A DNA stretch of 64,000 bases from Saccopteryx bilineata (GCF_036850765.1 NC_089495.1:197912847-197976846); one strand, 5' to 3'. Counted from the first letter of the stretch, positions 22,310 through 32,493 are shown. Made by a program: numbers and translations. Notes: generated from the sequence alone by a model not told the origin.

Positions 22310-22880
22310 TCTTCAAGTTGGTCCCTGGGCTAGCAGCAGCACCTGGGGACTTAATAGAAATGCAAACTCAGGCCCTACTCCAGACCTACTGAGTCAGAAA
22401 CTCTAGAGCAGGGGTCTCAAACTCAACTCAGCATGTGGGCTGCAGAGCAAGATCACAGCCGTTTGGCGGGCTGCACTAGGTCTACAAAAGGCAACTGTTA
22501 CGCAACACTTTTCTCACTGCAGTTGAAAACAAAAAAAAAAAAATCAGTACAACAAGCACAATCGTACATGCAGTTTACTCAGTGTCACAAAACGACCAGA
22601 AACTGTAGTTCGCATCACAACTGCTGTTAACTAAGCTAATATCTAGCTAGGATGCTAGAGAAATGAAAAATACAAGTAGGCCCCTAGGCTTACTTAATTT
22701 TATCCAAAATATTTTGAACTTCGTGGATTAGTCTGCGGGCCGCACAAAATTGTTTGGCGGGCCGCGAGTTTGAGACCCCTGCCCTAGAGGTAGGGCCTAA
22801 CCGTCTGTATTTTATAACCCCACCACCACCACCAGGTGATTCTGATGCACACTCTAGTTGGAGACCTGCTGCTCTAAGAC
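22310..22880 (+). repeat. MER20 copy split by a younger hAT element
   Basis: The left half, TTGGTCCCTGGGCTAGCAGC to CTGAGTCAGAAACTCTAGAG, and the right half, GTCTGTATTTTATAACCCC to AGGTGATTCTGATGCACAC, follow MER20 in order. The break between them is exactly the 373-bp insertion at 22409-22781. Confidence 0.75.
22409..22781. mobile_element. Non-autonomous hAT transposon with 16-bp TIRs
   Basis: Perfect 16-bp terminal inverted repeats CAGGGGTCTCAAACTC and GAGTTTGAGACCCCTG. The 8-bp TSD CTCTAGAG (22401-22408) and CCCTAGAG (22782-22789) differ at one site. It contains subterminal GGCGGGCTGC and GGCGGGCCGC motifs and no open frame for a transposase, so it is a MITE mobilised in trans. Inserted in MER20. 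Confidence 0.92.
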
Positions 22881-22922
22881 ATAAAGACTGCAGGAGTGTC
22901 CCATCCAGGCAGAGGTTTAGAG

Positions 22923-23108
22923 CAGTGTTTTCCAACCAGTGTGCCGCGAGACATGGTCAGGTGTGAGTATCAATTCATTTAGAAACTATATTATTAACTA
23001 TATGTATAATATGTACTGTGTTAGAGTGTCATTTTGGTAGGTGGTGTGCCCCAGGATTTTGTAAATGTAAAAAATGTGCCGCGGCTCAAAAAAGGTTGAA
23101 AATCACTG
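22923..23108. mobile_element. Non-autonomous hAT transposon, 186 bp, perfect TSD
   Basis: Ends CAGTGTTTTCCAACC and GGTTGAAAATCACTG are inverted repeats with two mismatches. The 8-bp TSD GTTTAGAG (22915-22922 and 23109-23116) is perfect. The ends differ from those of the neighbour at 22409-22781, so this is a different hAT family. Confidence 0.92.
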
Positions 23109-23194
23109 GTTTAGAGGACCATCAGGCAAGGGGTTTATGATCTTACGGAGTACCATGCCTGAGCCAGACCCTGGGAATGCTACAGCCACCGCAC

Positions 23195-23276
23195 CGTCTG
23201 GGGGGAGGGGAAGGGGGAGAGGGAGGGGGAGGGGGAAGGGGAGAGGGAGGGGGAGAGGGGGGGGAGGAAGGAGGGG
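23195..23276. repeat. Purine-rich simple repeat (GGGGGA/GGGA)n
   Basis: About 80 bp of almost pure G and A on the plus strand, with period near 6. Confidence 0.85.
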
Positions 23277-25329
23277 CAAAGACCAGACAGACAGGCAGTC
23301 ATCATGTGAGATGATGAGGGCTGAGGTGGGCCAAGCCCTGGATGCCATAGCAGGATGGGAGGGTCAAGGAAAGCTTTTTCTAATAGATATCTAAGCCTGA
23401 AAAAAATGTTGAGTTTGTTAGGTGAAAAAGGGTGGGAACGATGTTCCAGGTATAAGGTCTAGTTTGTGCAAGGTCCTGGGTCAGGGGTAGCTCACTGTTG
23501 ACGATGGAAAGTAAAGCGAGGTGACTGGCGGGGGGGGGGGGAGTGGGGGGCTGAAGGGGGGAGGAATATAATTGTCTCAGGTCCTTACACCAAATGAAGC
23601 TGTAATGGGTATTGAGAAGAAGCCTGTTGGCTTCCAGGTGGAGCAGGAGAAGGAGAGACTCGGGGAGCCAGGCCTTTCCCCACCTCTAGATCCGGGCTGC
23701 TTCCGTGCTCCCAGACATCCTGAGAGATTCAACCCCCTATCGCAGCCGTGTGCAGGTGTGGGGTCCAAGGCTGGAGTCCCTCGGTCAAGGCTTATGTATT
23801 CTGGGGCTAAGGGATGGGGCCGGGGAAGCAGCGCTGGCCCCACCCACCCCGCCCCGCCCCGCCCCCTGCTGCAGGCCCGCGTAAGCCTGGCTCAGGACCG
23901 CTGGCTTGGTTTGCTTTTCCCTTGCATGTTCCCTTTACCTGTTGATATGGCTAAGGCTGTGCAGCTACTGGAGTCCCTTCTCCCCGCCTTTCAGGGCCTG
24001 GCCCTGGATGTGGTAAGGGATCCTTTGTCTGGGAGACTTCTGTTGCTACTCCCTCCTAAGCTTTTGGTGCCAGCCAAGGACTGAGCTGGCCTGACCAGGT
24101 TGCCTGGCAGTGTGGGCTGCCGCTGGCCAGTTCCCCACTCCAACTCTCCTCCCTGGAAAAACGTCAGTTTGACCGAACCCTTTTGGAATCCGCTTGTCAT
24201 TTCCAGCCTAGGGAAGAATACTGAAAGACCATGAAGCATTGCGTGAAGTGGAGCTCTCTGTGAATCTAAAATCCCTGCAGGACTTACCAGCTGCCCCGTG
24301 AACTTGACCTTCAGCAAAGGAACCTTCTATTCTTCCTCTTTTTATTTGAATGTACCTTCTGCTCCCCACCTGTGTTCGGCTTTCTCAGGACCATGTCTCG
24401 TTATGCTGCTGTTCAAGGGGGTCTAGCCTGGTGCTCTTCACTTAAATAGATGTTCAAAAAATATTGTTTAGGGAAGATCAGTTCATGCTCAGCCTTGAAT
24501 TAGGTGTAGATTTTGTAGCATATACAGGAGAGGCAGGGAAGCCTAGTGGGTAGAAGTGGAGAATGAAGGAATGGACACTGGAGAGAGAGACAGAGAGTGT
24601 AAGGAGAGAGGCTGTCTGACCTGGAATATGGGGCAAAGCCATGAGAATTGAGAAACGATGGTTGTTGAGCAGGAGAGTGGCACAATATTGCTAGTCATTG
24701 TACTAGGTCCTTTGTAAATATTAAATATATGCACTGTCTGGTCCATATTGTCCTGTCTGGAGAGAACTTCCCTTTCCCTATCCATATAGTTGATGTAATG
24801 CCAGCTCCATTGTTACTTCTTCAGGGAAGTGGCAGACAGACTCTAAGGTGACCCTCTTCTATCCCCGCCTCCTGGTGTTCATGCCTTTCTATTATCCCTT
24901 CCTCTTGAGTGTGGGCAGGACCTGTGACTTGATTTTAAGCAGTAGAATATGACAGAGGTGGCGGGCTGTCACTCCCACAATTATGTTAGAGGCTAGCTCT
25001 GGAGACTCCCCTTGCTGACTTGATGAAGTAAACATCCATGCTGAGGAAGGTCACATGGTGAGTGGCAATGGGTGGTCTCCGGAGCCGTGGCAGCTTCCGG
25101 CAGGAAGCTCAAGTCTCTCGTCCTAGAGCAGTGATGGGCAATTTTTTGAGCTTGGTGTGTCAAAATTTGTCAAAAAAACAAGCATAACTTGGGTGGTGTG
25201 TCACTTCGAGAGAAAAACCATAATTTCGCGATATTTATAGTTTAAATAACAAAAATGTATAATTAATTCTAATATATAACTGTAGTTAATAAACCAAAAA
25301 CTAATTATTTAACTTACCCGCTTAGTGAC

Positions 25330-25764
25330 TTTTTTTTTTTTGCATTTTTCTGAAGCTGGAAACGGGGAGGCAGTCAGATAGACTCCCGCATGCGCCCAAC
25401 TGGGATCCATCCGGCATGCCCACCAGGGGGCGATGCTCTGCCTCCGAGATCAGACGAGAACGGGCGCGTTCAGGGTGGTATGGCCGTAGACTCGATGCTC
25501 TGCCCATCTGGGGCATTGCTCTGTTGCATCCAGAGCTATTCTAGCGCCTGAGGCAGAGGCCACAGAGCCATCCTCAGCGCCTGGGAAAACTTTGCTCCAG
25601 TGGAGCCTCGACTACGGGAGAGGAAGAGAGAGAGAGAGAGAGGAAGGAGAGGGGGAGGGGTGGAAAAGCAGATGGGCGCCTCTCCCGTGTGCCCTGGCCG
25701 GAATCGAACCCAGGACCCCTGCACACCAGGCCGACGCTCTACCACTGAGCCAACTGGCCAGGGC
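25330..25764 (-). mobile_element. tRNA-derived SINE, type A, carrying a 5S rRNA insert
   Basis: Minus orientation, head near 25764 (GCCCTGGCCAGTTGGCTCAG on the minus strand) with the tail as the T run at 25330-25341. The TSD is about CTTARTGACTT on both sides. It is longer than its relatives because of a 62-bp insertion at 25431-25492, described separately. It lies inside the hAT transposon. Confidence 0.92.
25443..25491 (-). pseudogene. Tailless 5S rRNA retropseudogene (nt 1-49)
   Basis: On the minus strand these 49 bases start GTCTACGGCCATACCACCCT and end CTGATCTCGGA. They equal positions 1-49 of vertebrate 5S rRNA as I recall it, with one difference near position 32 (GATC to GTTC). The fragment starts exactly at 5S nucleotide 1, apart from one extra base at 25492, stops internally, has no A tail, and is bounded by the 12-bp direct repeat CGATGCTCTGCC (25431-25442 and 25493-25504). 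Related SINEs have this 12-mer once. It cannot be a working 5S gene: the internal control region beyond nt 50 is missing. Confidence 0.93.
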
Positions 25765-25858
25765 CTGCTTAATGACTTCTTTGTTTATCTGTCAGTCGGT
25801 TTCTTTTGTTGGTCTTGATATTATTTAACTTGTGTGGAGTAACGTGATCTAATAAGAT

Positions 25859-25874
25859 AAGTGTGTGTGTGTGT
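25859..25874. repeat. (GT)n microsatellite
   Basis: About eight GT units inside the hAT transposon. Confidence 0.8.
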
Positions 25875-27170
25875 GGGTGGGAATTCTTTAACCTGCCTGA
25901 ATTTTTTGTTGCTGAATTTCATTGGCTAAATCTTCAGTTGAAGGTTGTTATTTTGTACACTTCAAGCCCAAGCAAGCGCTACTAACTTCATCTGTCAACC
26001 TGTTTCTTTTGTTGGCTTTGATATTATTTAACGCTGAGAATAAGGTCTCACAAAAGTACGTAGACGGAAAAATTGTGAGTAAAGCTATTGCTATGTTTTT
26101 CAGGGTGCTAAAAGTGTCTGGTAATCGGTTCCAGGCACTCCAAATTTCCTGTTCGTAGTGGTACTCCTCTTGATTCTCCAAGCGGCACCTTTCCAGATTC
26201 TCAAGCTTTGACCTCAAGTTGACAAACACCTGAGCCCAGATGGTTGTCTTGAAATTCTGCAAGTTGCATCTTATGTAAATGAAGATGGCTGCCGCTATTT
26301 CTAATGGTGGGAAACGGCACCCATAGCACAGGCCCTCACCTCTCCCAGCCTCCCCCTCACTTATCTCAGTAATGATGGTCAATTAGAAATCCACGACACC
26401 CCAGAACAGTGGATTGGATGATAGTTGCTGTGGTTTTGTGGTTGCTGGTAATGGCAATCACAGGGCCCCCAGAGATGCGTCCCCCATGGCATTCCGCTGC
26501 TCCCTGCTCCACTGGCCAGAAGTGAGGTCAAAGATCCCCTAACGGCCTAACTGGAAGTCCCAGAACTAGACGCTCTGTGCGGGAGTTCTGTTGTTTTGGC
26601 CTCCGGCACAGAGTGTCTACACTACAGCAAATATTTTATCCTTGGCTACTGCACCTGGCCGTGCAGGAACCGAGGATGAAACATCTTTCTCGGCATGTGG
26701 CCCCATACTTCTCTGGTATGGGGCCACATGCGGCCGCGTGTCATTGAAAATGGCTTCGCGTGTCAGTGCTGACACGTGTGTCATAGGTTCGCCATCATGG
26801 TCCTAGAGTCACGAGGAAATAGATTCTGCCAACAACCTGAGTGAGCTGAGAAGCAGTTCTTCCCCAGATCAGCCTCCAAATGAGAATGCAGCATGGCTGT
26901 TATCACCTTGAATGCAGCCTTGTGAGTCCCAAAGCAGAAGGGACCCAACTAAGCCAAGTCCAGACTTCTGACTCACAGAAATAGTGAGCTAATACATGTA
27001 TGTTGTTTAAAGTCTCTAAGTTTGTAGTAATTTGTTACACAGCAATAGCTAACTAATACACCTTCTGGCTAGGCTGACTTTCCCTTTCAGAGGCTCTCAT
27101 AGCATTATGTGTCTGTTCTTAGTGTTTTATGTCAGACTTTATATATACACCAGTCAATAAAAGCTATGTC

Positions 27171-27534
27171 TTTTTTTTTTTTCTGAAGCTGGAAACAGGG
27201 AGGCAGTCAGATAGACTCCTGCATGCGCCTGACTAGGATCCACCTGGCATGCCCACCAGGGGGCGATGCTCTGCCCATCTGGGGCATCACTCTGTCACAA
27301 CCAGAGCCATTCCAGTGCCTGAGGCAGAGGCCATGGAGCCATCCTCAGCGCCCGGGCCAACTTTGCTCCAGTGGAGCCTTGGCTGCAGGAGGGGAAGAGA
27401 GAGACAGAGAGGAAGGAGAGGGGGAGGGGTGGAGAAGCAGATGGGCGCTTCTCCTGTGTGCCCTGGCCGGGAATCGAACCTGGAACTCCTGCATGCCAGG
27501 CTGACGCTCTACCACTGAGCCAACTAGCCAGGGC
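27171..27534 (-). mobile_element. tRNA-derived SINE, type A
   Basis: Minus orientation, with B box GGTTCGATTCC as its complement near 27475. The TSD AAAGCTATGTCTTTT is present on both sides (about 27160-27174 and 27538-27552). Confidence 0.92.
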
Positions 27535-27741
27535 CTGAAAGCTATGTCTTTTCAAGGGCACTTTTCGCTCATCACTGTATTCTGATGCCTCCTTGGTGCA
27601 TGCTGCACAAAAGCAGACCCACCACAAGTACTAGTTGCATGTGCTTGTGATTGAATGATCCTATTTAATCTTTATAACAAAGCTGGTGAAATAGGAGCCA
27701 TTGTTACCAATGAAGAAAAGGAAACCAGTCATTAACTTATC

Positions 27742-28782
27742 CAGATAGTGCTCAACTTAACGACCAGGGTTGGTTCCGACAGACTGGTCATAACATGATT
27801 TGGTCGTAAGTTGAGTAGGCTATATGTACAGTACTGTGGAATGATGTTATAAAAATCTTTAAGTCATATTTTATCATAATTTTCTTTCATTATTGTTATA
27901 TATCATAATTTTCTTTGTTCATTTTATGCCACTTGTATCATCTCTACACCATTTTGTTTCTTATTTTTACATTCGTCAGGTTTAAGTAAAACACTGCATT
28001 ACTAGTACAACTGGTTTAATATTTGCAAAACATACAAAATTAAAAAATACAGGTGCATACAGAAATACAAAATACAGGTGTAAAAAATACCATAGGAAAC
28101 ATTTTCCCAATTGCAAAACATATCAAAATATATTGATATAAACATGTACGAAACATTTTATTGGCCGCTGGTACTTGGCTGCGGATTGTTGATGTTGTCA
28201 TCTGAGGCAGCAGTTGGGGTTACCGGAGTTGGTTTTTTCATAAACATGTGCGATCACATTCACTTTCTTTCCTCCTTCGTACTTGTTCATTGATTGATTT
28301 CTCATATGTGCCTTGACCAGGGGGTTACAGCAGAGCGAGTGGCCCCTTGCTCAAGCCAGTGACCTTGGGCTCAAACCAGTGACCATGGGGTCATGTCTAT
28401 GATCCCATGCTCAAGCCAGCGCCCCTGCACTCAAGCTGGTGAGCCCACGCTCAAGTCAGATGAGCCAGCGCTCATTTTCGTGTTGAGATTGATGGCCTTT
28501 CTTTCCTTCTTGGCAGGCTGAGGCATAGACAAAGACAATTTCCTCTTGGTAGATGTCTTGGGAGGGGTTTGATGAAAAATATCCAAGACACAAAACACAA
28601 ATTGCTGTACCGAGTCTGGGATAACAGTTGAAATAGTAGTGCTGCCGGAAGCTGGTCCGCACTGTCCTATGCCCAGCTGGGCAACGCTCGCGCTACCAGA
28701 TGTGGAGCAGTCGTGGCTAGCGATTGTGGTCGTAAAGTCGAATGGTCGTCAGTTGCTTAAGTCGTAAGTTGATCAATATCTG
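27742..28782 (-). mobile_element. Tigger-like (Tc1/mariner, pogo group) transposon relic
   Basis: Ends CAGATAGTGCTCAACTTAAC and GTAAGTTGATCAATATCTG are inverted repeats with a few changes. Sub-terminal GACTGGTCATAA and GTCGTAAAGTCG pieces are typical of Tigger ends. On the minus strand at about 28567-28475 one frame reads TSTKRKLSLSMPQPAKKERK and then AINLNTKMS. This resembles the N-terminal Lys/Arg-rich start of pogo/Tigger transposases, just before the CENP-B-like helix-turn-helix. The rest of the coding region is deleted or decayed. A SINE lies at 28283-28480. TA follows the right end, but the left flank is TC, so the TSD is not clean. Confidence 0.75.
28283..28480 (-). mobile_element. tRNA-derived SINE, type B, body only
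   Basis: Minus orientation. The body with repeated GCTCAAGCCAG (as seen on plus) and CATATGTGCCTTGACCAGGGG is present, but the tRNA-like head is missing. It lies inside the Tigger-like element. Confidence 0.7.
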
Positions 28783-29158
28783 TAGTTAAAAGTATCCTGA
28801 ACAAAATCTTATCCTGTACTTAATAAAATTTTGGTTGTGCATGTCACCTCATCCTAAATTTTAGTGTGACCGGAGAATAATTAATTTGGGAGCAGGTGGT
28901 GTTGAGTGCATGGTATGACAGCCTGTATGTAGTATTGTTATTTTCTAAAAAGCACAACTATCCAGGAATAATTCCGGGCTTCTTTGGTTTTCCCAAAGAC
29001 TTCTCTTACCTCTTAAATCATTCTTCTGAAGCGCCTGCTTGGTGACTGTCCTTTTCTAACACTGCCAGACCCTTGTCTGTCAATGCTCTCTGTGGTTCCA
29101 GCTGTTCCCAATATCACTCTCATGGACATTATAAAATTTGACACCTTTGGCAAGACAT

Positions 29159-29800
29159 CATTCTATTCTATACAGCAGTCAGAAGCCATGAATTAGATGT
29201 GCGCACAACAGCCTGGATGGGACTTCTAGTGTTAGGTGGGGAAACAGTGAAAGATTTAAAGCACAATACTACTTACAACCACTTCATTGAGGTTCGGCTG
29301 GTGTACAGTATACCACACATATGTAAGGCGTACGTTTGTGGGTTTTGTTTTGTTTTGTCTTTTTTGTATTTTTCTGAAGTTGGAAACGGGGAGGCAGTCA
29401 GACAGACTCCCGCATGCACCCGACTGGGATCCACCCGGCACACCCACCAGGGGGTGATGCTCTGCCCATCTGGGGCATCGCTCTGCCGCAATCAGAGCCA
29501 TTCTTAGTGCCTGAGGCAGAGGCCACAGAGCCATCCTCAGCGCCCGGGCAAACTTTGCTCCAATGGAGCCTTGGCTGCGGGAGGGGAAGAGAGAGACAGA
29601 GAGGAAGGAGAGGGGGAGGGGTGGAGAAGCAGATGGGTGCTTCTCCTGTGTGCCCTGGCCAGGAATCGAACCCAGGATTCCTGCATGCCAGGCCGACGCT
29701 CTACCACAGAGCCAACCGGCCAGGGCCACATTTGTGTTTTGATAGGCATGGATACCCATGAAACCATCACCACAATCAGCAGTCTCATTTTGTACTCCTC
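29159..29800 (-). repeat. Old L1 3'-end copy 1, split by a SINE
   Basis: Pieces CAGCCTGGATGGGACTTC, AAGATTTAAAGCACAATAC, TCATTGAGGTTCGGCTGG and, after the SINE, CCCATGAAACCATCACCAC match the antisense tail of an old L1. They also match a second copy at 31350-32970 in the same order. Confidence 0.65.
29360..29727 (-). mobile_element. tRNA-derived SINE, type A, in L1 copy 1
   Basis: Minus orientation with complete body and head (GCCCTGGCCGGTTGGCTC on minus). The TSD is imperfect: ACGTTTGTGGGTTTT before and ACATTTGTGTTTT after. Confidence 0.9.
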
Positions 29801-30000
29801 TTGCATTATACTCTCGGAGGTCAAAGCCATCTGACAGTGGGATGCCATTAAAGCCAGAGTCCATTCTGGTTGGGGCTCTGCTCTAAACCCTCCCATGGCT
29901 CCCATCTCCCACGCCCCTGCCCTCCTCTCCCACTTAGTCCCCCTCATTCTTTTCCAGTAGCCTAATCACCTTTTCATATGCCATCTAATTGGTATCTAGT

Positions 30001-31400
30001 GTTTGTCCACCCCCCCCCCCAGAGGAATGGAGCCCCCAAAAGGACCAGGCATGTGATCTGTCTTCACTGATCTATCCCAAGAATGGTGTCTGGTACAGAG
30101 TAGGTCTCCAGTCAAGGTTAGTCAGTCAACATCTGCATCTTTGATGGTCTTGCCTCTACCTGGAGTCTCCGTCCCTTGTTGCAGTCTGTCTTCCTCTGGC
30201 CCGTCTCCGGGACTCTGGACCACGCCCTCAGTGATATGACTTGTTGCTGGTATCTGCCTGATTCAGTAGGTTGCCAGTGTTTTGACCTCATGGTGTCCCC
30301 CGCCAGGTCTCCAGCAGGTGTGAAGTCCTAAATTTCTGCCCTGCACCCCATTTTTAAGGCCAAAGAGGGTTAAAGAGGAAGGAGCAAGGAGAAAAAGGGG
30401 AGATACTGCAGGAAGCAATGGACAGAGCAGAGAGAGTGAAGAGAGAAGACAATCACGGACTTCCCCATCCTGCCCCCCTACCCCCCCCCAGCCAGTTTTC
30501 CAAGCTGCCCAGAGGAGTGGCCAGCCGTGGGCGAGGGTTGGGAGCCACATATCCTGAGCTGCGTGCCACGTGGCAGAAGTGTCCCGTTGAGTCATGGGAC
30601 ACCCAGCCACACAGCTTCATAGAGTTTGGTGTGCGGAGTATTTTTGTTTTTTACAGCCCAGCTGTCTGGGTAATGACTTCCTTCCCCACAGCCTTGTGCG
30701 CCGAGGTGTTCTTGAGCGACCCGCTGAGTCACTGCATTCCTTGCTGCTTAAAACACTAGCTAAGCCCTGAGGTCCTGCTCCCTCCTGTAGTGAGACCTCT
30801 GAAGGCAGCCAGGGACTGCCAGGGAGAGACAGGCCATAGCACTCCTGTCTCCAATGTGCATCCGTCCCCAACACAGGATTAATGCACAAGTAAAAAAATA
30901 GGAGAGCAACTGCATCTGTGAAAGCACTTAGGGAATGGCCGCAGCCCTGTGCCAAACCCAAAGGATTCCTTGTCGGCAGCCATGAAGTCGATACCAGATC
31001 GAAGAGGGTGGAGGGACACGAGGGACCTCGCGCTTGCCGTCTGTCTCTTTACGGTGTGCAGGGATCAGAAGCTCACGTGGAGGGACGGGAGTGCTCACAT
31101 CCAGCAGGCTGCGGTGGAAACGTGCCCAGCCCTCCTGTAAAATAAGCAGGCGGTGCTCAGCAAAGCGTCATCTGCCTCAGGCCCGTCGTTCACCAGACTC
31201 ACTCCTTGAAATATATTCTGAAGAAAGTTTGCTCAGCTCCATGAGATGACAAGGAGAAGGTCATTTGTGATAGCGTTGGTGGTGGCGTAGGAGAACGGGA
31301 GGCAAGGACAAGATGGCTGAGAGTGTGCCCTCTGCAACCTCATTTCACTGAGAACTGTCTGTTTAGTTCACAGCAGTGCGATGCGACGAGTTAGACATGC
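30001..31400. other. Intergenic unique sequence with minor repeats
   Basis: I see no exon, RNA gene or clear transposon here. It has a C run at 30010-30020, another at 30480-30489, and a short L2/MIR-like flavour at 30060-30240. Open frames are short and lack recognisable domains. Confidence 0.5.
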
Positions 31401-31417
31401 ACACAAGAACCTGGATG

Positions 31418-32174
31418 GCCTGACCAGGCGGTGGCGCAGTGGATAGAGCTTCGGACTGGGATGCAGAGGACCCAGGTTCGAGACCCCGAGGTCGCCAACT
31501 TGAATGTGGGCTCATCTGGCTTGAGCAAAAAGCTCAAGGTCGCTGGCTCCAGCTAGGGGTTGCAAGGGGTTACTCGGTCTGCTGAAGACCCACGATCAAG
31601 GCACATTATGAGAAAGCAATCAATGAACAACTAAGATGTCATAACAAAAAACTGATGATTGGCCCTGGCCAGTTGGCTCAGCAGTAGAGCGTCGGCCTGG
31701 CGTGCGGGGGACCCGGGTTCAATCCCTGGCCAGGGCACATAGGAGAGGTGCCCATTTGCTTCTCCACCCCCACCCCCTCCTTTTTCTCTGTCTCTCTCTT
31801 CCCCTCCCACAGCCAAGGCTCCATTGGAGCAAGGATGGCCCGGGCGCTGGGGATGGCTCCTTGGCCTCTGCCCCAGGCGCTAGAGTGGCTCTGGTCGCAG
31901 CAGAGCGACGCCCCGGAGGGGCAGAGCATTGCCCCCTGGTGGGCAGAGCATGCCCCTGGTGGGCGTGCCGGGTGGATCCCGGTCGGGCACATGCAGGAGT
32001 CTGTCTGACTGTCTCTCCCCGTTTCCAGCTTCAGAAAAAAAGATCCAAAAAAACAAAACAGAAAATAAACCTGATGATTGCTGCTTCTCATCTCTCTCTG
32101 TTTCTGTCTGTCTGTTCCTGTCTATCCTTCTCTCTGACTATCTCTGTGTCCCTATTAAGAAAAAAAAAAAAAAA
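31418..32174 (+). mobile_element. tRNA-derived SINE, type B, split by a type A SINE
   Basis: Head GCCTGACCAGGCGGTGGCGC with A box TGGCGCAGTGG and B box GGTTCGAGACC. The body resumes after the insertion with GCTTCTCATCTCTCTCTG. The 14-bp TSD AAGAACCTGGATGG occurs at 31404-31417 and again past the tail (about 32174-32187). Confidence 0.92.
31662..32067 (+). mobile_element. tRNA-derived SINE, type A, nested in type B
   Basis: Starts GCCCTGGCCAGTTGGCTCAG, complete body, A-rich tail. The TSD CTGATGATTG comes from the type B body on both sides, so this insertion is younger than its host. Confidence 0.92.
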
Positions 32175-32280
32175 AGAACCTGGATGGAATTCAGAGTAAA
32201 AACAGTGGAAGATTTAGTGCACAATACTTTTCCAGTTTTATTGAGGTATGACTGGCATACAGTAACCATACATATTTAAA

Positions 32281-32461
32281 TTTTTTTAAAGATTTTATTT
32301 ATTTATTATAGAGAGGGGAGAGAGAGAGAGAGAGAGAGAGAGAGGAGCAAGAAGCATCAACTCCCATATGTGCCTTGACCAGGCAAGCCCAGGGTTTTGA
32401 ACCAGCAACCTCAGCATTTCCAGGTTGACGCTTTATCCACTGCGCCACCACAGGTCAGGCC
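32281..32461 (-). mobile_element. tRNA-derived SINE, type C
   Basis: Minus orientation. On minus the head is GCCTGACCTGTGGTGGCGCA, with GGTTCAAAACCCTGGGC. The tail is the T/AT-rich plus-strand start followed by (GA)n at 32317-32343. The TSD AACCATACATATTTAAA is present on both sides (32264-32280, 32462-32478). Confidence 0.92.
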
Positions 32462-32493
32462 AACCATACATATTTAAAATGTATATTTGAGGG

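Larger units (their letters stand above)
25139..26800 (-). mobile_element. hAT transposon with transposase relic (TSD TCCTAGAG)
   Basis: Perfect 8-bp TSD TCCTAGAG at 25131-25138 and 26801-26808. The left end is CAGTGATGGGCAAT and the right end ATAGGTTCGCCATCATGG, imperfect inverted repeats. The minus strand from 26382 to 25948 stays open for 144 codons. Near its end, about 26052-25985, it reads CETLFSALNNIKANKRNRL, the pattern of the hAT C-terminal dimerisation domain (ERxFS, then K-R-RL). This is a deleted autonomous element rather than a simple MITE. The DDE catalytic residues are not recognisable. A SINE has inserted at 25330-25764. The copy is inactive. Confidence 0.88.
24838..27060 (+). 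repeat. MaLR (MLT1-type) LTR, interrupted by a hAT transposon
   Basis: Left part (24838-25130): AGTGTGGGCAGGACCTGTGA, AGAATATGACAGAGGTG, ACTCCCACAATTATGTTA. Right part (26809-27060): AATAGATTCTGCCAACAACC, CAGATCAGCCTCCAAATGAG, GTAATTTGTTACACAGCAAT, AACTAATACA. The two halves read in order as a single ERVL-MaLR solitary LTR, a non-coding relic of an ancient endogenous retrovirus-like element. The gap between them is the 1662-bp hAT insertion. Confidence 0.85.

Noticed and set aside
23572..24084. 170-codon open frame after a GC-box-like stretch
   Set aside because: No domain, no splice context, no family resemblance. GC content explains its length.
25443..25491. A functional 5S rRNA gene
   Set aside because: Only nt 1-49 are present; the intermediate element and C box of the internal promoter and the 3' half are missing.
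28320..28480. CRISPR-like spaced repeats (GCTCAAGCCAG units)
   Set aside because: The repeated phrase belongs to the body of the type B SINE and occurs in every copy; spacing is not array-like and the genome is mammalian.
29256..29864. Open frames of 100-200 codons in this and other type A SINE copies (for example [20 protein letters not shown])
   Set aside because: The same translated phrases recur at every SINE copy on the window, so they are translated SINE bodies, not genes.
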